Positions 1 through 7,335 of a stretch of 11,492 nucleotides of DNA are shown here, piece by piece (positions within the stretch are counted from its first letter, which is position 1; each line of letters begins with the position of its first letter). Both the position numbers and the translations under genes were made by a program. A model generated the notes under the pieces. The model was not told where the DNA came from. It saw only the letters and a list, made by a program, of their open reading frames with translations, and ran no database searches. The DNA is from Gracilaria caudata (Eukaryota; Rhodophyta; Florideophyceae; Gracilariales; Gracilariaceae), in assembly GCA_030374735.1 (NCBI GenBank), contig JASCIV010000835.1, positions 1 to 11,492 on the forward strand, given 5' to 3'.

Positions 1-369
1 TCTAAGGTGGTCCCCAGCATTCCTAGCCCAGGTATCACATCCGACCTTGGGCTTTCGTCGTTTGGTTTGGATTATTCGCCAACATTTGGCGTTGACGCCG
101 ACCGTTGTCTGTTGACTCTTCTCACTGGGCGCAAGGAGCGCCTCAGTGTATTGATCCCCTGCCTGTTTTTGCTTCACTGGTGCAAACTGGTGCCAACTGT
201 TGCTGGCCCCCACGCCGTGTATTGGTTTCATTCCTGATCCTTTCTATTTTCCACTGAGTTACGATTAATCTGTGCATTGCCTTTTTAGGCTGGTACTCTC
301 GCAATTGTTCCATTGTGAGTATTGTGTAAGGGTTGTCACCACCCGCGTCATTCTCTCCGAAAATGGCGT
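1..369. other. Unassigned flank next to broken transposase C
   Basis: No recognised gene. The transposase C reading frame stops at about 370, and the sequence left of it does not resemble the expected continuation of a Harbinger transposase. On the - strand an 89-codon frame (409 to 143, stop included) is open; its only in-frame ATG is near 318, and it matches no family I know. The stretch also holds two hairpins. It may be the edge of another mobile element that interrupted the transposase, but no LTR or terminal repeat can be proven because the window ends. Confidence 0.3.
77..148. repeat. Two short hairpins
   Basis: Positions 77-91 read CGCCAA-cat-TTGGCG, a perfect 6-bp stem with a 3-nt loop. 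Positions 124-148 form a second stem: CACTG plus GGCGC pairs with GCGCC plus CAGTG, with one bulged T and the loop AAGGA. Their role is unknown; they may belong to the foreign sequence that ends transposase C. Confidence 0.45.
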
Positions 370-794
370 CTACATATATGATACGAAATGATCCGCAGCC
401 ACTCCAGAACTAAGCATAAAGAAAGCGGCAGTAAGTTTTTGATCCGTTGTTGCTCCAAGTCTCTTAGAAGCGTCTGGTCGTCGCAAAAAGAATTTGTTTG
501 TTTTACAAAGTTTGTTTCGGATTCCTTCGTAAATTGGTTTTGTCACAGAATATCTTCTTTCGAATTCTTGAATGCTGAATATCGAAGGTCCCAATGCGTG
601 ACGACAAAATTAATCTATATCAATTTGCGCAGCACCTTGCGGGCGATTGATGTGACGGTTTCCGATGCGATTACGCTTGTTTCGACGCTTTTTTTTGGAG
701 GTTGTTGAATTTGGTATTGTGCTGCGAAAAGAAGGGTACCTATGGTGTGATTGAAATCTTCGTCACCTGATGACGACGATGATGTGACGGACAT
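370..794 (-). pseudogene. PIF/Harbinger transposase N-terminal fragment (element C)
   Basis: This is a decayed N-terminal third of a PIF/Harbinger (ALP1/HARBI1-like) transposase. From an ATG at 794-792 the - strand encodes a Ser-rich acidic start (MSVTSSSSSGDED), then a Lys/Arg-rich stretch (KKKRRNKRNR). The block at 594-370 has the family pattern: EFERRYSVTKPIYEGI, then FLRRPDASKRLG, then QKLTAAFFMLSSGVAAD, which matches the usual FRRRFRM / DA.G..G / QK.TAALRMLAYG..AD layout upstream of the DDE domain. Three defects are visible. An A8 run (689-696) puts the start one base out of frame with what follows. An in-frame TAA lies at 610-612. The frame ends at a TAG at 370-372, before any catalytic Asp or Glu. 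The DDE domain is absent from the window. It lies divergent from the trihelix gene at 1329. The family call rests on pattern recognition, not a search. Confidence 0.72.
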
Positions 795-1328
795 TGTCTC
801 AGGAAGCCACTATGCTTCCAGATAATGGCTTTCGGCTGGGGGGTTTGGGACGGTTACCATTTTGCACACTGTTGGCGGAGTAATCGACTATGATCAGCGG
901 CGTAAGTCTGCCAACCAAAACAGTACACGTTGCTCTTTGTTTTTGGGATTTGGGCAAACCGCTAGGAATGCCCTAAGTAAGCGAAGTTTATTCGCCCTAA
1001 ATTGATTACCGAATGGAATTTTCATAGAAGCGGAACAGATGTAATGTCGAGATTTATAGCAAACTGTCCATTCAAAATGTCAAAACTTTCTCCTCGTGGA
1101 ACAATTTTTTGGCGCTTTGTTCAAATATTTCTCGTCAATAGAGAGTTTACGCAAGAGCAAATATCGTATAAATATGAGACACAAATATGACAGCACCGAA
1201 ACCTGTGCGTGGTGTACCACATTTGTACGAGCTGGACGCACGAAATATGGTGCAAACCCCCGTTTAGACGAGAATCACCTCGCACGCACCATCCTGAGCT
1301 ACGAAGACACTAAAAGTTCAATGGAGTG
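795..1328. promoter_or_regulatory. Divergent spacer of element C
   Basis: This spacer of about 530 bp separates the starts of transposase C (- strand) and the trihelix gene (+ strand), so it should hold both promoters if the module was ever active. A small stem, GCGAA-gttta-TTCGC, lies at 981-995, flanked by two CCCTAA words. I see no clear TATA box or tandem repeat like that of element A. Short open frames on + (1002-1190, 1096-1329) look like chance. Confidence 0.35.
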
Positions 1329-2372
1329 ATGTCAATCCTCGAAAAAGACAACCCAGGAGGCGAAGACAATAACAATACCAGCAACGATGCTGACGGACCA
1401 CTTTCAAAGAAGCAAACCTCATCTGTAGCACAAACCGAATCCTCTCCTGCGCAAAAGCTCCGACGCTTTCGTTTTACAGACATATACGACCTTTTTTTCC
1501 TCCGCGCCGAGCGAAAAGATGATGCTCACATTGCAAAATGGGGTCAGACAGAAGCCGCATTTGAAAAGGTTCTAAGCACTTTGCTTGTTCAAGTGCATTC
1601 ACCCGTTTTTCTCTACTCCAAAAAGCCCTCGAAGAAGACCCTTATCGATCGCTTCAAACGACTGGTGGCTCTTAGGAGGAGTGAAAACAGAAAAAACGAA
1701 GCGTCCAGTGGAATTGGCGAAGACTATGGGGAGAAAGAGGTACTGTTAGACGATCTTATCTTAGAAATTGACGAAAAAGCCGAACAAACTCGACCAGAAA
1801 AAGAGCAGTTAAGTGCTCAAGAGGAGCGACTCATACAAGCCGGAGAAAGAATAAGTGGAAGCGCTTTGAAAAGAGCATCGAAATATGACGATGATTGTAC
1901 TGAAGAAGATCCTCTATCGCGGAAAAAATGATCAAAACAGTCTCGAGGCAGTTCTTCATCTGGCGATGCCATCAGCACTTATCTCGTAAACCAAGCGGAG
2001 CAACGTAGGAAGGTAGATTCTGAGCGAATTCAAATCGAACGTGAGCGCGTCGAAGCAGAACTTGAGAAAGTGATTGCCGAGGAAGAGAAGTTACAAACCA
2101 TGCAGGAGGAGTCTAAGAAGCGATTAGAACTGGCCTAGAAACGGCTTGAGTTGGAGAGGTCTGACTCCAAGAAAAGATTCAAACTTGAGACCGATGAGCG
2201 CGAGAGACGTTTCGAGCTCGAGAAAGCAGATCGAGAACGGTGTTTTGACCTGGAGAGACAGGAACGCGAGCGGCGATTTCAATTGGAAAAACATGACCGT
2301 ATGGTTGCAATGCAAGAGCGAAAGCAGTTTATGAGCTTGGTGGAGATGTTGGCAAAGAAGAGAGATTCGTGA
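1329..2372 (+). pseudogene. Trihelix (Myb/SANT-like) coiled-coil accessory protein, two in-frame stops
   Basis: One reading frame spans the region but is cut by TGA at 1929-1931 and TAG at 2136-2138. Coding character continues unchanged across both, so this is one gene with nonsense mutations. Residues about 45-125 resemble a trihelix DNA-binding domain: an aromatic/basic start (RRFRFTDIYDLFFLRA), a central W (KWGQTEAAF), then LIDRFKRLVALRR. A following ASSGIGEDYGEKEVLLDD segment is the [S/A]SG..E...E...LLDD pattern I associate with transposon-linked Myb-like proteins. After the TGA comes a Ser/Gly linker, then a long heptad-like charged coiled coil (repeated RERRFELEK-type units, ending SLVEMLAKK). 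Start: ATG 1329; upstream in-frame TAA at 1311. In Harbinger elements this partner binds element ends and recruits the transposase. Recoding of TGA and TAG is possible but less likely. Confidence 0.7.
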
Positions 2373-3680
2373 ACTGCGTTTGTAAGGGAGATTTGCTTGG
2401 TCTGTAATGTTTATTTGTGCTGGTGAGGGTCTGGGTCATCGAATGGGAATATTACGTAAAGACCAATATTGTGGATTGTGAAAGACGTGTCTTAGATGTA
2501 GAAATGGAACGCATAGCTCGAAGCGTATGAGATGCAGATAACTCACGTAGGTGAGTATAACTGTTGACTGCACATTGAGAAAGATTTCTGGGGAGAGCTG
2601 AAGGATTAAATTACTACTGTCTAATAACCATACCCATCACCGGTAGCATAACGTCATCCTTTATAGCCTATCCATGCTCGTTTCTGGCTTATTTCAGCTA
2701 CCAATCGAAATCAGAGGTACGCGATCGACACTGGATGGAGGTATAATGTGCAGAAGGTCGGTCACATGTATATTGCGCAATGGAGTCGAACTGTAACTGT
2801 AGTTAGCGTCAACGCAGTTCCCGAGCAACAAATGCATGATGTTTCCACATCCCTTAGATAAAGCTGCATCGTAACGGAACAATCACATCATCCAAACTTC
2901 TGTTAGAAAATAATCGTGCATGACCCCCGCTGATGTACGTCTCTGTCGATATGGAGAGCTTCTGTGTAAGAATTTATTATTCGAGATGTACGAAGGTCGT
3001 TATCCGAACAATTCGAATTCAACCCGTTTGCGATGTGTTTTTCCGTTCTGTTTACAACGCCAATGATCGCTCTATCTAAACAGGCTTCATTTGCAAAATT
3101 CTCCTTGTGGTGGGAGCGGAGAACAGCGGCTCCTTACACATGAACGCCAACCTTGCCTTCAATAGATCTAAACAGTGGTATGGGTTCGCTGTCGCATGAT
3201 CGATTGCCATAATTCATTGCCTCCAGAGAATTGAAGTTATTAAATCTGTGTAGTAGAGGCCTCGCGCTAGACGATTTCAACAAGCCGGGGTCAGTCAGCA
3301 TTTTCCCATGCAGGTTGAAAAGAAGCATGGGCTGATCTTACGTTCTGGCTGTGTGCGCATCCCAATCACGAAAGGTCCCGTCGAGTGTACGCGACATATG
3401 CGACTGCGGTCCTTACTTGCATCAACGAAAGCAATTAAACCAAACTGATCTGAATAGGACCGCGTCAGCACCTTTCCGCTCCGCAAATCCCTCGCACGCT
3501 TCGCCCAGCCAATTGAAAAACACAACTTGCAAGTGCCATCCAAAACCAACGATGCACACCAAACTAATTCGGTGAGCGAGACAAAGAGCGGCGTGGGCGC
3601 ATTTCCTGAGTGCCCTTCTTACCGACCAGAGCTCGAATGTCCCGATCATCACAAGAGCACAGTTAAGTGAGCTAAGCACC
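2373..3680. other. Gene-free spacer between elements C and A
   Basis: No convincing gene. Short open frames on either strand lack family patterns. It should contain the right end of element C and the left end of element A, but I could not pick matching terminal inverted repeats by eye. Two small palindromes are visible: AAGAC-gt-GTCTT at 2482-2493 and ACTCAC-gtag-GTGAGT at 2541-2556. A - strand frame at 3295-3549 has a faint FVDAS...TG look of retroelement RNase H but is too weak to call. Confidence 0.4.
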
Positions 3681-4910
3681 TCAAATAGTGGCATAGAAGT
3701 CAAAGTCTGGAGCGTCGCAGCGAAAAAAGTGGCTGGCCTGTCCACCCTTTTCAATGCAGATCTTGAAGTTTAGTAGTAGAGCAGATGCAATGTACAATAA
3801 CGCAATCGGAAATCTTCGAACCATCAGTAGACGAGAAAACCCATTCCGAACCCACAGTTGTTTTAGATCATGATAGTTCCATTCGACGGATGTCCGCAGT
3901 CTGTTCATAGCCCAGTTATAACTGAGTTGCTCATCGGTTGCAGATGTTCGCTCAAACGCCGTCTGCAACAAGGGCCATATGCAAAAAGCTGGATCGCCGT
4001 ATACATAGTACTGTACATTGTTGTGTAACAGACAGTTTTCCATAGCGCTTTCTACACCGCTTTGTCGCAAGACTGTTGTGTCAAGTCGGCGTCCTTCCTG
4101 TGGGCCAAAGAGGTAAAATATGAGGCCATCAGGGGTTGAAATTGTCAAGTACTTCAGTACATGCTTGCGAGTGTGTCCTGAAAAGCGTGATCTTTGATTA
4201 CTACCATCACCACCTGGGCGGCACATTTCTATTTTTGTGCAGTCAAGAAATCCGACACACTTGTCCAAGGGAGCTCCTACTCGCGCGATTGCCTCTGAGT
4301 ACAAATGACATCTTGATCGTAGCAATTCCTGTTGTAAATTAGTTATAAGGTATCCTTTACCGTGGACTTACTTTTCCACGGCTTCCCAAAATACCTCGCT
4401 AATATGACTGTACCGCATGCCAAAAATGGTCTCCATGTCGTACCATGTGCATGCAGAAGAGAGTCGCTTTAGAACAATAGCACATGCTGTGGTACGGTCA
4501 CATTTGTAGCGGTTGCGACTAGTCCGCATACTGTTCCAGCCAAACATCTTTGCGATACGAACAACGTCATCACGACGAAAACGGAAGTCATGAATACATT
4601 GCTCGTCAGAAAGCACGCTGAGATTAAACTCATGTCGACGAATAAAGTTGTACCGCAAACGTAGGTTTACAATGTCATGTCGTGTATGGCGGACGCGGTG
4701 CCACAAATAATTTCCAAGTGCTTCTTCATCTTCTTGGTCGGCTGCGATGGCGAGCAAAAAACGCCGATACAGACGAGCTCGGGCGGCTCGAAGAGTGTAA
4801 TCCCTTTGACGTACCATCACGCAGATACAGGACGATTCCACATTATTTCTAGTTCCACGAGAAACCTGTTGCGTCAAGTACGTTAACAATTCTCGTGCAA
4901 ATCTTTCCAT
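3681..4910 (-). CDS. PIF/Harbinger-like DDE transposase, element A
   Basis: This is a transposase of the DDE_Tnp_4 (HARBI1-like) type, predicted to cut and rejoin DNA at the element ends. Two exons: 4910-4372 and about 4311-3681, giving roughly 389 residues, a normal length. Exon 1 (start at ATG 4910; the frame itself opens further upstream) holds the helical N-terminal part, including LSDEQCIHDFRFRRDDVVRI, an all-helical R/K-rich block and the MRYSHISEVFWEAV segment. Exon 2 holds the catalytic core: Asp in VGFLDCTKIEMCRPGG (codon 4244-4242), the RFSGHTRKHVLKY and TPDGLIFYLFGPQEGRR strands, Asp in YVYGDPAF (3995-3993), and Glu in LRTSVEWNYHDLKQLW (3884-3882). All three acidic residues are present and no internal stop is seen, so the gene may be functional. 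It is divergent from the accessory gene at 5289. Confidence 0.83.
4312..4371 (-). other. Predicted 60-nt intron in transposase A
   Basis: The first exon frame runs into a TAA inside a strong donor, GTAAGT (4371-4366). An ATAACTAAT branch-like element follows, then CAG at 4331-4329 and a second AG at 4313-4312. Only the second acceptor (60-nt intron) joins the exons in frame, giving VEK-CHLYSEAI. The better-looking CAG would make a 43-nt intron but shift the frame of the DDE domain. Either the weaker acceptor is used or there is an unseen one-base change; RNA evidence would decide. Confidence 0.6.
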
Positions 4911-4982
4911 TCCTATACGTGGCAGTTGTGTCCACCACAATTGAGCGAGAAAACCGCTTTTCGTAAACTCTCTAATAACCGT

Positions 4983-5057
4983 TTTTAACTAGGCAAAAAT
5001 GCCGCCTGGGTTTCAATCAGAGGTGAGAAATCAACATCGCGTGTTTTAACTACGCAA
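4983..5057. repeat. Spaced direct repeat TTTTAACTAsGCAA
   Basis: TTTTAACTAGGCAA (4983-4996) recurs as TTTTAACTACGCAA (5044-5057), 13 of 14 bases identical at a 61-bp offset. It lies on the transposase side of the spacer and could be a protein binding site pair; function is inferred only from position. Confidence 0.5.
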
Positions 5058-5159
5058 GCCAAAAAAAATCAAAATTGGGGCTTGTTTCGAAACAATGACA
5101 GAAATAAGAACATGGTTTCAGAAGGCTTCACTACATTTGACGCTTATTCATCCATCAAT

Positions 5160-5259
5160 CGCATCCCCCTTGAACACTTTGATCTTCGAATATCGCATCC
5201 CCTTTGAACACTTTGATCTTCGAATATCGCATCCTCGCTGAACACTTCGGTCCTACAAT
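5160..5259. repeat. 34-bp tandem repeat, three copies
   Basis: Unit 1 is 5160-5193 and unit 2 is 5194-5227; they differ at one position in a C/T run. Unit 3 (5228 to about 5259) is degenerate, keeping CGCATCC and TGAACACTT. Each of the first two units contains TTGAACACTTTGATCTTCG. The array ends about 30 bp before the accessory ATG, so it sits in the promoter or 5' leader. Such iterated motifs in a two-gene transposon could be binding sites for the accessory DNA-binding protein; this is inference. Confidence 0.85.
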
Positions 5260-5288
5260 CTACTATCCTTTACTCCAACACTCTCGAA

Positions 5289-6056
5289 ATGCAAAATGCG
5301 GATCAAGTGCCGAATACTTCTTCCACAAACAAGATTGCGGCGCCAGATAACACGGCCCAACCTAATCAAGATGATCGGTCCCCAAATTCTCAGTCATCTC
5401 CGGATCAAACACATATAGTACCTAATCAAACCGTTTGCACCGCGCCTGCTCAAACATTACCAAATACTTCTCTGCCTTTGCCAAAATCAAACTCACGGTT
5501 TGTGATAAACAAATTGGAAAAAAAATGGGTCCTAAGGTCATTGATTGCGGAAATAGCACCACTTCAGAAAATGAATACGTTAGAGAGCACATGTGCAAGA
5601 GTAGCCAGCAGTGCTAGAAGGCGAAGTGTCCCAGATGCCATGATTGTTCAAGAACAAAACACATATGGCTGCACTTGGCGCAGGACATATATATCTCCCA
5701 TCACTTCTGAGAACGTTCGTCACCTAGTGAATACTGTGGGTGATATGGCTAAGAAAGTGGTACTATCGCTGGAAGAAAGTGAGGGTGGTGAAGATGGTCC
5801 AACAGCAGCACTGCGTGGTAAAGAGAATGATGCCCAGCACTGTTTAGACCAAGCTGTCTTGGATTACAAGCACGAGTCGTCGAAGAGAACCCTAACCACA
5901 GATGATGATGCACGCCGCGCCTTGGCGAGGAATCGTGAATCGAGAGCACAGAAGGAGAAGCGCAACAGGGAGCGTAAGGAAACCTTTGAAAAAAACAAAC
6001 GAAGGAGGGAGGAACGTCAAAAAGCGAAGGAACGCAGACAAAATGCTGTCGTGTAG
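5289..6056 (+). CDS. Accessory protein of Harbinger element A (putative DNA-binding)
   Basis: An intact 255-residue frame from ATG 5289 to TAG 6056, divergent from transposase A. Residues 1-70 are a disordered Asn/Gln/Ser/Pro-rich head. The middle (about 72-170) has a possible helical domain opening with NKLEKKWVLRSLIAEIAPL and containing RRRSVPDAM and SENVRHLVNTVGDMAKK. An acidic linker (LEESEGGEDG) follows. The last 55 residues are a highly charged Arg/Lys/Glu helix, likely coiled coil and nucleic-acid binding or nuclear targeting. By position and tail this is the expected second protein of a PIF/Harbinger element. The central domain is not clearly Myb/SANT by eye, and it lacks the SG..E...LLDD motif of the protein at 1329. 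Function as transposase partner is inferred from context. Confidence 0.6.
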   Translation: MQNADQVPNTSSTNKIAAPDNTAQPNQDDRSPNSQSSPDQTHIVPNQTVCTAPAQTLPNTSLPLPKSNSRFVINKLEKKWVLRSLIAEIAPLQKMNTLESTCARVASSARRRSVPDAMIVQEQNTYGCTWRRTYISPITSENVRHLVNTVGDMAKKVVLSLEESEGGEDGPTAALRGKENDAQHCLDQAVLDYKHESSKRTLTTDDDARRALARNRESRAQKEKRNRERKETFEKNKRRREERQKAKERRQNAVV

Positions 6057-7016
6057 GGCGAACCGTGGAGAACGGAAAACAACCAACCGCGCCCGCGGAA
6101 AGACACACACGCTGTTCGACCCGTGCTCTCGGGAATGGTAGCACAGCAAAAGAACCCTTCGTTAGGGATTGCACGTGCCGGGCGTAACTCTGGGAATCCC
6201 CTTCCTACAGAGTAGACGAAGATGGGGTAGATCGGTCCACGTTGTGGGTTCACCGAGGATATCGGTACAGTACCGCAATAAGCGGGAGATCCGGTAACGG
6301 TAAGGGAAAAAAATGGGGAGAACAGTAGGGTGAAATGAGCCGCACAGCGGTGGTACTGACTCACGTGGGTCGGGAATATACCGACCAGTAATCGGACAAA
6401 CCTGCACTGCAGGGCGGAGAAAACAAAGACCGTACAACGGAAACAGAATAATAAAGATAGAAAAGACAACGAAAATAGACCGTAACTTACGGGAAGTACC
6501 TTCTGAATGGTCGAGGGAGGATAGCTAGTCCGGAATGCCGGTGGAGAACTCCGTTAGGGAGCAGCACCATCCGACAACGGAAAAACTAAAGCCAAGGACT
6601 CTTGGTGAGATCCCTCTTGGGGCGTTTACTCCGTAGGGTGGCGGCAGGTGCCGCCACCTATGTACGGTCACTGTAGAAGAATTATTAAAATATTCTTACT
6701 ATTTCGGCACGCCGGCCAAGCCTCTACACGAACCACCCGTGGCTCGCCCTGCCACGACGCATCCGGTCATCCAGTAAACCACCATACGTGGACACCATTC
6801 CTGCCCTTCTCAGGTGTATCCCTAATAGGGCCAAATAGCCAAGTAGAACCTCATATATTGAGGATGCTACCGCCGAGCGGGCACCGACATTATGAGAAGC
6901 TATTGCGCTCTTCCCCACAGGGGTCATTTTGCTCTACAGTCGAGCTACAAAATCTGCGAGCTCAGACCCGAATTGCGAACGCCGCTAACTCTAGTGCGGC
7001 TCTGCAACGACGTTAA
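6057..7016. other. Palindrome-rich non-coding block
   Basis: No convincing gene; open frames here look like chance. The + strand left part is purine-rich. Several compact inverted repeats stand out: CCGCG-cc-CGCGG (6087-6098), CGGTAC-a-GTACCG (6263-6275), GGTCGG-7 nt-CCGACC (6368-6386), CCTGCA-c-TGCAGG (6401-6413), CCGTAA-c-TTACGG (6480-6492), CCAAG-gact-CTTGG (6592-6605), AAGAAT-9 nt-ATTCTT (6677-6697), CCCTA-a-TAGGG (6820-6830), CCTCA-tatat-TGAGG (6849-6863), CCCC-aca-GGGG (6913-6923) and GCCGC-10 nt-GCGGC (6981-7000). It could be the end region of element A, a separate nested element, or a structured RNA. Many 5-bp stems are expected by chance; the 6-bp arms with a single-base spacer are the less expected ones. 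Confidence 0.45.
6637..6658. repeat. 22-nt palindrome with 10-bp arms
   Basis: The arm GGTGGCGGCA (6637-6646) is followed by GG and then its exact reverse complement TGCCGCCACC (6649-6658). This is the strongest inverted repeat in the window. It could form a cruciform or RNA hairpin or bind a dimeric protein. Confidence 0.85.
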
Positions 7017-7335
7017 AGTGAGCAGTTTGGAATCTTAGTTGATCTTTTTGCTCGGAGAAATGAGCTCCAAGTTTCTCAGCCATGCACTCCCCTTCCACTA
7101 CTACTTCCCACTGAACCCTTACTGTTGGACCCGGAGCTTGTCCAAATCTCTGAACGAATTCCCACACCTCGCATGTCGGATGCGGCCAGCGGACCTTCTG
7201 ATAATCAAGGTGAAAATGGTTTGGACGAATAGTGCCATCGGTTTTTGCGATTTGCATGTGGGACATATATGTCTCGCCCTTTCGAAACAACTTGGATAGC
7301 TTTTTGCTCCGATTGGGACAGATGTATGTCAACAT
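6991..7335 (-). CDS. Hypothetical open frame, unrecognised
   Basis: A 114-codon frame starts with ATG at 7335 and ends at 6991. The product has ordinary-looking composition (for example RPNHFHLDYQKVRWPHP and VRVQWEVVVEGE) but matches no family I know. Copies 1 and 2 of the GACATATATGTC-like motif lie inside it, and copy 1 is read as GETYMSH. A + strand frame is open over part of the same bases (7039-7299), so the frame may be chance or a decayed fragment. No neighbours support a function. Confidence 0.2.
   Translation of the reverse strand: MLTYICPNRSKKLSKLFRKGETYMSHMQIAKTDGTIRPNHFHLDYQKVRWPHPTCEVWEFVQRFGQAPGPTVRVQWEVVVEGECMAEKLGAHFSEQKDQLRFQTAHFNVVAEPH

Larger units (their letters stand above)
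4911..5288. promoter_or_regulatory. Divergent spacer of element A
   Basis: This 378-bp stretch separates the two start codons of element A and must hold both promoters and 5' leaders. It carries a direct repeat near the transposase side and a 34-bp tandem repeat next to the accessory gene. No confident TATA box was identified. Confidence 0.5.

Noticed and set aside
283..320. - strand CESTSLKR resembling the GESTALESLKR segment of Harbinger transposases, downstream of the break at 370
   Set aside because: It is separated by a stop and about 20 unrelated codons, no acceptor AG lies just before it, and the frame ends shortly after; judged chance.
143..409. 89-codon - strand open frame (contains YVDAIFGENDAGGDNPY) across the transposase C junction
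   Set aside because: No family recognised, only an internal ATG, and partly overlapping the transposase in another frame; kept as a note within the flank entry rather than a gene.
770..790. GATGACGACGATGATG run taken at first as a microsatellite
   Set aside because: It is explained as the antisense of the Ser-rich codons (TCA/TCG) in the N-terminus of transposase C.
3295..3549. - strand frame with FVDAS...STGPFV, reminiscent of retroelement RNase H
   Set aside because: Only a few residues fit. No reverse transcriptase or integrase motif lies beside it, and other frames overlap it, so coincidence is likely.
5749..6469. Several - strand frames opposite and beyond the accessory gene
   Set aside because: They are shadows of the + strand coding sequence and purine-rich flank, with low-complexity Phe/Leu/Ser/Pro products.
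6648..7016. 122-codon + strand frame in the palindrome-rich block
   Set aside because: Starts at GTG inside the 22-nt palindrome, has no recognisable domain, and overlaps multiple hairpins and an antisense frame.
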